A stretch of DNA of 64,000 nt from the NCBI RefSeq assembly GCF_900108565.1, contig NZ_LT629971.1:4960001-5024000 (forward strand), in the 5' to 3' direction. This stretch comes from Mycolicibacterium rutilum. GTDB taxonomy: Bacteria; Actinomycetota; Actinomycetes; Mycobacteriales; Mycobacteriaceae. The position numbers were made by a program, and so were the translations under genes. The notes under the pieces are model-generated. The model ran no database searches and was not told where the DNA came from. It saw only the letters and a program-made list of their open reading frames with translations. Shown here piece by piece: positions 32,677 to 40,822 of the stretch; position 1 is the stretch's first letter, and every line of letters begins with the position of its first letter.

Positions 32677-33419
32677 TGCGCCTCCCGCAGGATCTCGGCG
32701 GCGCCGCGGCGTAGGGCCTGCGACTCCGAGCCCAGCGTGAGCATGCGGAAACCCAGTTCCGCCATGGCTTTCCCCGGTGCGCCCGCGCCGGCGTGGATTC
32801 CCGCGACCAGTCCGGCTTTCACCGCCGCGGCCTGGATCCGCGAGATCGCGTCGAGCACAGCGGGCGCGGTCCATGCCTCGGCCGGCGAATGCCCGAGTGA
32901 TATCGCCAGGTCGGCGGGCCCGGCGTAGAGGCCGGCCAGTCCGGGGACCGCGCAGATCTCGTCGAGCGCGGCCAATCCCTGTGCGCTTTCGATCATCACG
33001 AACACGCTCGTACGGGCCTCGTGTTCGGCCGGATCGTGGCCGAGGTCGGCGCGTAGCGGGCCGTAACTGCGCACGCCGGCGGGCGCGTACCGGGTCGCGG
33101 CCACCGCGGCAGCGGCCTGTGCTCCCGATTCGACCATCGCCACGATCACCGCGTCGGCGCCGGCGTCGAGCACCCGCCCGATCGGCGCCGGGTCCACCGA
33201 CGCCACCCGGACCGCGGTCGCGATCGGGACGTGTTCGAGGCGGCGCAACAGCAGCGCGACGTCGGCGTCGTCGAGATAGCCGTGTTGGATGTCGAATCCG
33301 ACGTAGTCGTATCCGGCGCGGGCAAATTCCTCGGGCCCGAGGATCGTCGGGCCGACGATCCAGCCGCCCCACAGCCGCTCCCTGGTGGCCAGCGCGTCCT
33401 GCAGTCGGCTCGCACTCAC
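32673..33419 (-). CDS. HpcH/HpaI-family aldolase
   Basis: This 248-residue class II (metal-dependent) pyruvate-type aldolase begins LQDALATRERLWGGWIVGPT. It has the segments AGYDYVGFDIQHGYLDDADV, ATAVRVASVDPAPIGRVLDA, FVMIESAQGLAALDEI (metal-binding Glu), and GLYAGPADLAISLGHS (metal-binding Asp). Relatives cleave 4-hydroxy-2-oxo acids to pyruvate plus an aldehyde. The GTG at 33419 overlaps the alcohol dehydrogenase stop by four bases. In this operon it would act late, on a ring-opened keto acid. Confidence 0.88.
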   Translation of the reverse strand: MSASRLQDALATRERLWGGWIVGPTILGPEEFARAGYDYVGFDIQHGYLDDADVALLLRRLEHVPIATAVRVASVDPAPIGRVLDAGADAVIVAMVESGAQAAAAVAATRYAPAGVRSYGPLRADLGHDPAEHEARTSVFVMIESAQGLAALDEICAVPGLAGLYAGPADLAISLGHSPAEAWTAPAVLDAISRIQAAAVKAGLVAGIHAGAGAPGKAMAELGFRMLTLGSESQALRRGAAEILREAQ

Positions 33420-34378
33420 GCGACGATCGCGATCTTGACGCGGTCGGGCACGGGCCGGCAAGCGAGGTCGAACGCCGCCTGCGCCTCGCCGACACCGAAC
33501 GTGTGGGTGACGTAGGCGGGCAGCAGGTCCGGGTGCTGCCGCGCGAATTCCCCTGCGGCGGACAGCATCCGCCGACGCTCGAGGGTGACGCCCGATTTGA
33601 GGGTCAGGTTGTTGCGCAGCATGGTCCGCATGCTGATCGGATAGCTGTCGTCGTCGGGCACCCCGAAGTAGAACACCGTGCCGCCCGGCGCTGCGGCCTC
33701 GACCGCGTGTCCGAGGGTGGCGACCTGATGGCCCACCGCTTCGATCACCACGTCGGGCCGGTCGCCGGGTGCCAGGTGGCTGACCCAGCGGTCGCTGGTG
33801 GCCCGCACGACCTCATCGACTCCGAACCTGCCGGCGATCGCCGACCGGTCCACCGGATCGACGCCCGTCACCCGACGGGCGCCGAAAGCCTGCGCCACAT
33901 AGGAGAACAACAAGCCGATCGACCCCTGACCGATCACCGCGACGTGCAGACCCGCCAGCGGGGGTAGTTGTTCGACCGCGTAGAGCACGCAGGCCAGCGG
34001 TTGCAGCGCGACGGCATGCGCCGGGCCGAGGTTGCGGTCACAGGACGCCAGCCCGTCACCGCCGGCAACGACCTGCTGCATCAGCCCGTCGAATCCGGAC
34101 GCCCACCCGACCACCAGGTCCCCCACCGCATGTGCGTCGTGCCGGCTGGCGATCACCTCCCCGGCGATCTCGTGGATCGGGAAGCCGGGCAGTTCGGCGG
34201 CGCTGGGGCCGCGGTCGCCGGGGATCTTGCCGCGCACACCGCGAAACGGCGGCAGGTCGGATCCGCACACACCGGCGGCGCAGAAATTCAGCAGCACCTG
34301 GCCGTCGGTCAGGGGCCCGGGCGACGGAACATCGCACTTCTCGAAGGTGTACGGCGCGATCAGCCGGTAGGCCCACAC
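33416..34378 (-). CDS. Zinc-dependent alcohol dehydrogenase
   Basis: This 320-residue medium-chain dehydrogenase/reductase has catalytic zinc residues in GVCGSDLPPF (Cys ~38) and PIHEIAGEV (His-Glu ~68). Its Rossmann motif is AVIGQGSIGLLFSYVAQAFG near residue 150, followed by GVDPVDRSA. It is shorter than typical 340-360-residue relatives. The four-cysteine structural zinc lobe is absent, as in several sorbitol-dehydrogenase-like enzymes. It starts two bases before the end of the P450 gene region in the seven-gene operon. Confidence 0.88.
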   Translation of the reverse strand: MWAYRLIAPYTFEKCDVPSPGPLTDGQVLLNFCAAGVCGSDLPPFRGVRGKIPGDRGPSAAELPGFPIHEIAGEVIASRHDAHAVGDLVVGWASGFDGLMQQVVAGGDGLASCDRNLGPAHAVALQPLACVLYAVEQLPPLAGLHVAVIGQGSIGLLFSYVAQAFGARRVTGVDPVDRSAIAGRFGVDEVVRATSDRWVSHLAPGDRPDVVIEAVGHQVATLGHAVEAAAPGGTVFYFGVPDDDSYPISMRTMLRNNLTLKSGVTLERRRMLSAAGEFARQHPDLLPAYVTHTFGVGEAQAAFDLACRPVPDRVKIAIVA

Positions 34379-34379
34379 G

Positions 34380-35603
34380 TCACACCTCCACCGGGACGCT
34401 GTTCCAGCCCCACTGGAAGCTCGACGGGGGGCGCGACGCGGACTCCGCGTCGACGCGCCACTCGGGAACCCTGCTGAGCCATTCGGTCACCATGATGGTG
34501 ATCTCCAGCCGCGCGAGGTGGACGCCGAGGCAGAAGTGCTGTCCGCGACCGAATGCCAGCAGCCGTTCGATGCGCCGGTCCCAGACGAAACGCTCCGGTT
34601 CCGGATACTCGCGCTCGTCGCGGTTGGCCGAAGCGAGCAGGGTGATGATGCGCTGCCCCGGCTGAATCGCGGTGTCGTGCAGCGTAAACGGCTTACGCAC
34701 GGTGCGGGCGAACCACTGCGCGGGGGCGCAGAAGCGGATCATCTCCTCGCGCGCCGCGGGCACCGTCGCGTCGAGGTCGGCGCGCACGGCGGCCAGCTGG
34801 TCGGGGTGTTGCCCCAACTCCCACAGGCCGTGCGCGACGATCTTCGGCACGGTCTCGGTGCCGCCGATGAAGATGCCGAGCAGCTGGGTGGCGGCCTCGA
34901 CGTCGTTCAGTGCCGACCCGTCGGGCAGCCGGTAGCCGACGAGGTTGTCGACGATCGGGTTGGTCCCCGGCTGCTCGCGGGCACGCGTGATGAGCGGGAT
35001 GAGGTACTCGAGGTAACCCGGCCGGGCGTTGGCGACCTCGACGCCGCTGCCCGGCTGCGCCAGGCTGCCCGCGTTGACGGTGCCCAGCACGTCGGCGGCC
35101 AGTTCGACTGGCAGGCCGAGCAGTTCGCAGACCATCGATGCGGCGACGATACCGCCGTAGTCCTGGGTCAGGTCGAAGGTGCCGCGCGGCAGGAGTTCGT
35201 CGAGGCGTTCGTTGGCCAGCTGCCGGATCCGTTCGGCCAGCCCGGCGACCGACCGCGGCCGAAATGGCGCCGACGTGCACCGGCGGACGGTGTCGTAGAC
35301 CGGCGCGTCGAAGTTCGCGTGGAACGGCATCGGGTGCAGCGCCGGGTCCGGCACCGGCCCGTCGTTGCGGGAAGCCAGAACCGTTGCGGCGGGCAGGGTT
35401 CCCTCCGAGGCGACGAAGGTGCCGTCGTTGATCTGCAACACGCGCCAGACGTCCTCGAACCGCGACAGCGCGTAGGTGTCCCACTCGTCGATGTAGTACA
35501 CCGGGTGGTGATCGCGCAGCGTGCGGTAGTACGGCAGCGGGTCGGCCATCACCGCCGGATCGAACGGATCATAGGAGAACGCCTGCAGCGTCGCGGGATT
35601 CAT
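34380..35603 (-). CDS. Cytochrome P450 (operon copy)
   Basis: This 407-residue soluble bacterial P450 has the heme-binding loop FGRGQHFCLG (Cys ~ residue 355). Its I-helix motif is GIFIGGTETV, a variant of AGxxT with Gly-Gly-Thr-Glu-Thr. The K-helix pair is EEMIRFCAPAQW, where the usual ExxR reads EMIR. The ATG at 35603 overlaps the stop of the NIPSNAP/EthD-like gene. It probably hydroxylates the primary substrate of the pathway. Its redox partner may be the 3Fe-4S ferredoxin at 38.8 kb. Confidence 0.92.
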   Translation of the reverse strand: MNPATLQAFSYDPFDPAVMADPLPYYRTLRDHHPVYYIDEWDTYALSRFEDVWRVLQINDGTFVASEGTLPAATVLASRNDGPVPDPALHPMPFHANFDAPVYDTVRRCTSAPFRPRSVAGLAERIRQLANERLDELLPRGTFDLTQDYGGIVAASMVCELLGLPVELAADVLGTVNAGSLAQPGSGVEVANARPGYLEYLIPLITRAREQPGTNPIVDNLVGYRLPDGSALNDVEAATQLLGIFIGGTETVPKIVAHGLWELGQHPDQLAAVRADLDATVPAAREEMIRFCAPAQWFARTVRKPFTLHDTAIQPGQRIITLLASANRDEREYPEPERFVWDRRIERLLAFGRGQHFCLGVHLARLEITIMVTEWLSRVPEWRVDAESASRPPSSFQWGWNSVPVEV

Positions 35604-36304
35604 CGCAGCGGAGACGGGGGTAGGGCCTGCAGGATCGAGTCCTCCCAACCGTCGCGCAGCGCGGGCGCGACGCTCATCCAGGTGACGATCTCGGCCGGCG
35701 GGCTGTCTTTCCAGGACGGGTAGTGCTCGGCGAAGCAGTCCCAGTCACCATCGAGCGCCCAGTAGTGGATCACCTCGTTGAACCGGAACGTGGTGATGAA
35801 CGAACCGAGCCAGCGCTTGCCGGTGCGCTCCGACCACGGTACGTAGAGCCGTTCGAGTTCGCGGATGTAGTCGTCCTGGCGTCCGGGTTTGGTCTGCATG
35901 ATCTCCTGGATCACCAGCCCGGCACCAAATCCGGCGTCCTGCAACTGCTCCAGGGTCCTGTTGAACTTGCCGGCGTACATGATGCGTCCCTCACCGGAGG
36001 CGCCGATCTCCGACAGGTAGGTCGACCATCGCGCAGCGGCCGCCGCGTGGCTGCCACCGAGGGCCTGCGCCTTTCCGATTCGCGCGTAGTCGGCGAACCG
36101 GTCGATCTCCCAGATGATCGTGACCTGCGGCCAGTGGCCGTTGTACGGCGTGGTCTCCCACATCGCGAACAGGCGCGCGCCGAGGTCGGCCATCATCGGT
36201 GCATAGATGTCACTGAACGCCTCGGTGAAGCGGTCGGACCGCCCGGAACCCAGCGCGATCGTCTCGTGCAGGTAGAGCAGGGTGTGGCCGTAGTACTTCT
36301 TCAT
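35600..36304 (-). CDS. NIPSNAP/EthD-like tandem dimeric alpha-beta barrel protein
   Basis: This 234-residue protein appears to hold two ferredoxin-like alpha-beta repeats. The first is at residues 1-95 (YYGHTLLYLHETIALGSGRS, then HWPQVTIIWEIDRFADYARI). The second is at ~115-225 (AGLVIQEIMQTKPGRQDDYI, then IHYWALDGDWDCFAEHYPSW). This fold includes EthD, NIPSNAP and monooxygenase helper proteins. It is the first gene of the catabolic operon, directly downstream of promoter element copy 3 on the opposite side from SMP-30. EthD-type proteins accompany P450 systems in other actinobacteria, which is suggestive only. Confidence 0.65.
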   Translation of the reverse strand: MKKYYGHTLLYLHETIALGSGRSDRFTEAFSDIYAPMMADLGARLFAMWETTPYNGHWPQVTIIWEIDRFADYARIGKAQALGGSHAAAAARWSTYLSEIGASGEGRIMYAGKFNRTLEQLQDAGFGAGLVIQEIMQTKPGRQDDYIRELERLYVPWSERTGKRWLGSFITTFRFNEVIHYWALDGDWDCFAEHYPSWKDSPPAEIVTWMSVAPALRDGWEDSILQALPPSPLR

Positions 36305-36339
36305 GATCTGCACCCGGTTGACAGTGGCACCCTGCGAGC

Positions 36340-36366
36340 GTGACACTTGTCGCGTGTTTTGTAAAG
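36340..36366 (+). promoter_or_regulatory. GTGACACT-N12-TGTAAAG element, copy 3
   Basis: GTGACACT at 36340-36347 and TGTAAAG at 36360-36366 (12-base spacer) lie in the 81-base gap between the start of the seven-gene catabolic operon (minus) and the SMP-30/thioesterase pair (plus). Confidence 0.65.
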
Positions 36367-36385
36367 GTGTGAGGACAACGGCCGG

Positions 36386-37204
36386 ATGCCGCTGACCGCG
36401 CTGGCGAACGGTTTCTGTTTCGGTGAGGGACCGCGCTGGTTCGAAGGGCTGCTGTGGTTCTCCGACATGCTCGGCGAGGCGGTGCACACCGTCGACCTGG
36501 GCGGCGACATGAGCACGCTGCCGCTGGCCGGTCACGCGCCCGCCGGCCTGGGTTTCCGGCCCGACGGCTCGCTGCTGATCTCCTCCACCGAACGGCGACA
36601 GGTGCTGCGCTACGACGGCGAGTCCGTCACCGTGGTGGCCGATCTCGCGGCGCTGGTCCCGGCGAGCCTGGGCGACATGGTGGTCGACGCCGCCGGCCGC
36701 GCATACGTGGGTTCGCAGGCCCGCCAGGGCGGCGTGATCGTGCGGATCGACCCCGACGACACGGTCACCGTCGTCGCCGAGGACCTCGACTTCCCCAACG
36801 GCATGGCCATCACGCCCGACGGGGCCACGCTGATCGTCGCCGAGTCCACCGCGCGGCGGTTGTCGGCCTTCACCGTCGGACCCGACGCAGGGCTGACCGA
36901 CCGCCGGGTCTTCGCCGACGGGCTGGACGGGCCGCCCGACGGGATCTGCCTGGACGCCGAGGGCGGTGTGTGGGCCGCGATGACGCTGACCTACCAGTTC
37001 GAGCGCATCACCGAGGGCGGCCGGGTCACCGACCGCATCGACCTCGGTGGGCGCACCGCGATCGCCTGCGCCCTCGGCGGTCCCGAGCGGCGCACGTTGT
37101 TTCTTCTGTCCAGCACCGACGCCTACCCGCAGCGACTGGTCGGGACGAAACTGTCCCGCCTCGACGCGACGACCGTCGACATTCCAGGAGCAGGCCTGCC
37201 ATGA
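36386..37204 (+). CDS. SMP-30/gluconolactonase-family protein
   Basis: This 272-residue six-bladed beta-propeller hydrolase family member opens with LANGFCFGEGPRWFEGLLWF, the first metal ligand Glu lying in EGPRW. A further conserved region is DLDFPNGMAITPDGATLIVA (metal-binding Asn), and DGPPDGICLDAEGGVWAA has the Asp ligand. Such enzymes hydrolyse lactones. It stands opposite the operon that contains a Baeyer-Villiger monooxygenase, so lactone hydrolysis is attractive. Its stop overlaps the start of the next gene by four bases. Confidence 0.88.
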   Translation: MPLTALANGFCFGEGPRWFEGLLWFSDMLGEAVHTVDLGGDMSTLPLAGHAPAGLGFRPDGSLLISSTERRQVLRYDGESVTVVADLAALVPASLGDMVVDAAGRAYVGSQARQGGVIVRIDPDDTVTVVAEDLDFPNGMAITPDGATLIVAESTARRLSAFTVGPDAGLTDRRVFADGLDGPPDGICLDAEGGVWAAMTLTYQFERITEGGRVTDRIDLGGRTAIACALGGPERRTLFLLSSTDAYPQRLVGTKLSRLDATTVDIPGAGLP

Positions 37205-38016
37205 GCGACTCGTACTACGAACTCGTCGACGCCGCCGATCCGCTCGGTGAGCGGTTCCGTGCGAGCGACCTCGTGCGCAGCACCTGGTCGGCCACCATCC
37301 AGCAGGGCGCGCCGGTGTCGGCGTTGTTGGCCCGCGCGCTCGAGAGGTGCGAAGCGCGCGACGACACGCGGCTGAGCCGGGTGCTGATCGACCTGCTCGG
37401 CGGCGTCCCCGCCGAGGGCGACCTGTGGCTGCGATCGCGAATCGAGCGCCCCGGCAAGCAGATCGAGCTCGTCGGCGCCGAACTGCTCGCGCCGGGCCGC
37501 GACGGTGAGCCTCGCCCGGTCGCACGGGCCAGCGGGTGGCGGCTCAAGACCGTCGACACCCGTCCCGTCGTACGCACCTCCGAGGCCCCGCTCCGACCGC
37601 TCGCCGAGGCGAAAAGCCGTGACATGAAGAAGGATTGGGACCGCAACTACGTGCACAGTGTCGACTGGCGGTGGTTGACGAAACCGTTGTGCGAGGGTCC
37701 CGGCGAGTCGTGGATCCGCCCGGAGGTCGACCTGGTCAAGGGCGAGACGATGACGCCGCTGGAACGGTTGTTCGCGGTCGCCGACGACGCCAACGGCATC
37801 GGCACCAAACTCGACATCCGCAAGTGGACGTTCATGAACACCGATCTCGTCGTGCACGTGCACCGGATCCCCGACGGGCAGTGGATCGGCGTGCGCGCCG
37901 AAACCGACTATGGGCCCGACGGTATCGGCACGACCGTCGGCACGCTGTTCGACGAACAGGGTGCGGTCGCCGCGATCCAGCAGTCGGTGCTGGTGCGCCC
38001 GATGCCGGGTCGATAG
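37201..38016 (+). CDS. Acyl-CoA thioesterase-like (double hotdog) protein
   Basis: This 271-residue protein has the layout of TesB-like 4HBT_3 thioesterases. The N-terminal hotdog (residues ~10-115) includes STWSATIQQGAPVSALLARA and ELVGAELLAPG. The C-terminal hotdog (~170-270) has FMNTDLVVHVHRIPDGQWIG, RAETDYGPDGIGTTVGTLFD and IQQSVLVRPM. The Asp catalytic position of TesB corresponds roughly to the LERLFAVADDANGIG stretch. It forms a two-gene operon with SMP-30. Thioesterase function is inferred from fold. Confidence 0.8.
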   Translation: MSDSYYELVDAADPLGERFRASDLVRSTWSATIQQGAPVSALLARALERCEARDDTRLSRVLIDLLGGVPAEGDLWLRSRIERPGKQIELVGAELLAPGRDGEPRPVARASGWRLKTVDTRPVVRTSEAPLRPLAEAKSRDMKKDWDRNYVHSVDWRWLTKPLCEGPGESWIRPEVDLVKGETMTPLERLFAVADDANGIGTKLDIRKWTFMNTDLVVHVHRIPDGQWIGVRAETDYGPDGIGTTVGTLFDEQGAVAAIQQSVLVRPMPGR

Positions 38017-38781
38017 TCAGCCGACGCAGGCACCGGTGGGCACCGGCTGGGTGGCGCCAACACCGTTCATCATCAGCCCGAAGACCTGTTTGGCGGTCAG
38101 TACGAAACCGGCGTCCGGGTCGTCGACGCCCGCCCCGAAGCTGATCCCGAGCACCCGGCGATCCATGTCGATCAGCGGTCCACCCGAATCGCCTTGCCGG
38201 ATGGGCCCTCTGATGGAGTAGACCTCGCGGGTCACCGTCTTGGTGCGGTAGATGTCCGGGCCCTGCAGTTCGATGACGTCGCGGATCCGGGCCGGGGTCG
38301 CGGTGAACGGGCCACCGCCGGGGTAGCCGAGGACCAGCGCGTCGGTGCCGGTGTCGGCCGGCTTGTCGGCCAGCCCCAGCGGCGGCGCGGCCAGCTCGGG
38401 CACGTCGAGCACCGCGATGTCCATGTCCGGGTCGAACACCACCACCGTCGCGGCCCGCTGCTCGTCGCCGACCGCGACGTTGACCGTGTCCGCGCCGGCG
38501 ACCGCGTGCGCGGCCGACATCACCTTGTTCGGTGCGATGACGACGCCGCTGCCGTCGAGGGTGCGCTGGCAGGCCTGCGCGACGGAGTGGATCTTGACGA
38601 CGCTGCGCGCCGCCTCGGCGACGGCCGGGCTGTCGGCCAGCGCCGGGTCCGGCGCCTCCACCGAGACGACGGTGGGTTCGGCCGTCGGCACGCCGGTGCC
38701 GCCAGGCTGGCTGGACGCGCCGCACCCCGTCGCGCCGATCGACACGGCGATCAGGAGCCCCGCAAGTCTTGTCGGTGTCAT
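38017..38781 (-). CDS. MarP-like trypsin-type serine protease, lipoprotein form
   Basis: This 254-residue extracytoplasmic protease has a signal ending in lipobox GATGC (Cys ~20) and a linker to about residue 50. A chymotrypsin-fold domain follows, very like the C-terminal domain of mycobacterial MarP (Rv3671c). The catalytic triad is visible: His in SAAHAVAG, Asp in DPDMDIAVLDV, Ser in RQGDSGGPLID. Shared MarP features are VLGYPGGGPFTATPARIRDV and the end ATQPVPTGACVG. MarP itself anchors by four N-terminal helices; here these are replaced by a lipid anchor. Its end abuts that of the thioesterase gene. Confidence 0.88.
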   Translation of the reverse strand: MTPTRLAGLLIAVSIGATGCGASSQPGGTGVPTAEPTVVSVEAPDPALADSPAVAEAARSVVKIHSVAQACQRTLDGSGVVIAPNKVMSAAHAVAGADTVNVAVGDEQRAATVVVFDPDMDIAVLDVPELAAPPLGLADKPADTGTDALVLGYPGGGPFTATPARIRDVIELQGPDIYRTKTVTREVYSIRGPIRQGDSGGPLIDMDRRVLGISFGAGVDDPDAGFVLTAKQVFGLMMNGVGATQPVPTGACVG

Positions 38782-38812
38782 CGCCGAAACGATAGCCGCC
38801 CGCGGCGGTGGC

Positions 38813-39004
38813 TCACTCCAGGAGTCGCAGCGCCGCCGCCGGGCACTGGGTCACGGCCTGCTGCATGCGTTCGCGATCCGACTCGGGTCGGTCCGCACCG
38901 TGGATCACGGCGTACCCCTCGTCGGTCACCTCGAAGACATCCTCGGCGATCGACTCGCAGATACCGTGGCCGGTGCACCTGTCGGGATCTACTTCGACGC
39001 GCAT
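38813..39004 (-). CDS. 3Fe-4S ferredoxin
   Basis: This 63-residue single-cluster ferredoxin has the pattern DRCTGHGICESIAED and a distant Cys-Pro near the end (QCPAAALRLLE). It gives three cluster cysteines and His in the fourth position, as in ferredoxins that serve P450s. It lies ten bases after the second P450 gene and should deliver electrons to it. The ATG at 39004 is preferred over a GTG at 39010 because GGGAG is correctly spaced only for the ATG. Confidence 0.92.
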   Translation of the reverse strand: MRVEVDPDRCTGHGICESIAEDVFEVTDEGYAVIHGADRPESDRERMQQAVTQCPAAALRLLE

Positions 39005-39014
39005 GCTCACTCCC

Positions 39015-40247
39015 TCAGCGGACGACGGCGGGCAGTCGTTTGACGCCGTGCACGAAACTGCTGTACAGCAGGTCGGGTTCGCCGAACTCGATCGTCGTCA
39101 ACCGGGTCAGCAACTCCGCGAACAGGTTTCGCAGCTCCGCCTTGGCCAGCTGGCTGCCCAGGCAGAAGTGCGGGCCACCGCCGCCGAACCCGAGATGCGG
39201 GTTGGGCGAGCGGGACAGGTCGAACGCCCAGGGTCTGTCGAACGCCGCCTCGTCGCGGTTGGCCGAACAGTAGAACAAGCCGACCTTGTCCCCCGCGGCG
39301 ACCGGATGGCCGTTGATCTCGGTGTCCTGGGTGACGAAGCGGGCGAACTGCAGCACCGGCGAGGACCATCGGACGAATTCCTCGATGGCGGTGCCGATCC
39401 GGCCGTCGAAGTCGTCGAGCAGCCAGTCGCGCTGCTCGGGGTGGGCGACGAGCGCCATCATCGCGTGCGTCGTCGCCTGCTTGGTGGTGTCGTTGCCCGC
39501 CGAGGCGAGCAGGATCAGGAACGCGCCGATCTCCTCGTCGGTCAACCGGTGCCCGTCCACCTCGGCGTTGACGATGCTGGTCATCAGGTCGTCGCCGGGA
39601 TGGCTGCGCCGGAACTTCGCCAGTTCCACCCCAGTGTTGGACAGCAGCGCGATCTGCGCGACGGGGTCGCTGACCCGCTCGTCCTCGGTGGCGTACTCCT
39701 CGTCGCTCATCCCGAACAGCTTCTCGGCGGCGTACGCCACCGCGGGCTGATCGGCGCTCGGCACTCCGAGCATGTCCATGATGGTCAGCATCGGCAGCTT
39801 CGCCGAACACGCCGACACGAAGTCGATCTCGCCGGCCCCGACGAGGTTCTCGACGATGGTGACCGCGTTCTTGTGGATCTGCTCCTCGATCAGGCGGACG
39901 TTACGCGGGGTGAACGCCGAACTGATCAGCCGGCGGTACACGGTGTGCTGCGGCGGGTCCATGGCCAAGAAGAACGCCGCGAACCGCTGGATCTCGGCGG
40001 GCATCGGGTTGAGCGCGACCCCGTCGGCGGAGGTGAACAGCTCGGGATGCTGGCTGACGTAAGCGATGTCGGCGCGGCGCGTGAGCGCCCAGAACCCCGG
40101 CTCGTCCATACCGAACATCGACGGCATCGGCGGGTGCCAGCTCAGCCCGTCAGCGGCACGCAACCGGGCGAACGATTCGTCGCGGGCGGCGAACGGCCGG
40201 CTCCAGAAGTCCTCCGACGTGATGTCGACCGCACGCGCTGAAGTCAC
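39015..40247 (-). CDS. Cytochrome P450 (with ferredoxin)
   Basis: This 410-residue P450 has the heme loop FGGGGPHFCLG (Cys ~ residue 357), I-helix LASAGNDTTKQ (classical AGxDTT), and K-helix EEFVRWSSPVLQFAR (ExxR). It is only distantly related to the P450 at 34.4 kb, so the two are not recent duplicates. The GTG start at 40247 lies ten bases from element copy 4, which separates it from the TetR gene. Ferredoxin follows in the same operon. Confidence 0.92.
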   Translation of the reverse strand: MTSARAVDITSEDFWSRPFAARDESFARLRAADGLSWHPPMPSMFGMDEPGFWALTRRADIAYVSQHPELFTSADGVALNPMPAEIQRFAAFFLAMDPPQHTVYRRLISSAFTPRNVRLIEEQIHKNAVTIVENLVGAGEIDFVSACSAKLPMLTIMDMLGVPSADQPAVAYAAEKLFGMSDEEYATEDERVSDPVAQIALLSNTGVELAKFRRSHPGDDLMTSIVNAEVDGHRLTDEEIGAFLILLASAGNDTTKQATTHAMMALVAHPEQRDWLLDDFDGRIGTAIEEFVRWSSPVLQFARFVTQDTEINGHPVAAGDKVGLFYCSANRDEAAFDRPWAFDLSRSPNPHLGFGGGGPHFCLGSQLAKAELRNLFAELLTRLTTIEFGEPDLLYSSFVHGVKRLPAVVR

Positions 40248-40256
40248 CGATTCAGC

Positions 40257-40283
40257 GTGACACTTAGTGAAAAGTTTGTAAAG
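40257..40283 (+). promoter_or_regulatory. GTGACACT-N12-TGTAAAG element, copy 4
   Basis: GTGACACT at 40257-40264 and TGTAAAG at 40277-40283 (12-base spacer) lie between the P450-ferredoxin operon (minus) and a TetR gene (plus). TAAAGC (40279-40284) followed by seven bases reaches GTG at 40292, so a leaderless TetR mRNA could start there. An ATG at 40286 would lie upstream of that transcription start. Confidence 0.65.
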
Positions 40284-40285
40284 CT

Positions 40286-40822
40286 ATGACGGTGCAGGGA
40301 GCCGACGCGGACACCTCGACGCGCGAACGCATCCTCGCCGCCACCGCGACGGTGCTCGGCCGCCACGGCATGACCAAGCTCAGCCTCTCGGAAGTCGCGG
40401 CACAGGCGCAGGTGTCGCGGCCCACGCTGTACCGGTGGTTCGCCTCCAAGCGTGATCTGCTCGACGCGTTCGTGGTGTGGGAGCGCCAGTACTACGAGCA
40501 GGCGGTCACCGCGGCGACCGCGGACCTCCCGCCCGAAGAGCGCCTCGACGCTGCGCTGCAGGTGATCGTCGAGTACCAGCAGTCCTATCCCGGGTTGCGG
40601 ATGATCGACATCGAACCCGAACTCGTGATCAAGCGACTCTCGCGCGTCATCCCGCTGATGCGTCAGCGGCTGGAGCGCCTCGCCCCCGGGCCCGATCCCG
40701 GTCTTGCGGTGTCGACGGCGGTGCGGGTCGCGGTCTCGCATTACCTCGTTCGCAGCGACGACGACGCAGACTTCCTCGCGCAGCTGCGCCACGCCGCCCG
40801 GGTCAAGCACCTGGCTCCCTGA
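40286..40822 (+). CDS. TetR-family regulator (copy A)
   Basis: This 178-residue regulator has an N-terminal TetR DNA-binding domain with TRERILAATATVLGRHGMTK, LSLSEVAAQAQVSRPTLYRW and FASKRDLLDAF at residues 11-60. An all-helical ligand domain follows. It is clearly paralogous to the TetR at 43160: both share SRPTLYRWFASK, a DIEPE motif and the end SDDDxxFLAQLRHA. The true start may be GTG 40292, seven bases after the TAAAGC hexamer. It stands directly behind element copy 4 and is a candidate regulator of the island. Its end overlaps the CoA-transferase end by 20 bases. Confidence 0.92.
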   Translation: MTVQGADADTSTRERILAATATVLGRHGMTKLSLSEVAAQAQVSRPTLYRWFASKRDLLDAFVVWERQYYEQAVTAATADLPPEERLDAALQVIVEYQQSYPGLRMIDIEPELVIKRLSRVIPLMRQRLERLAPGPDPGLAVSTAVRVAVSHYLVRSDDDADFLAQLRHAARVKHLAP

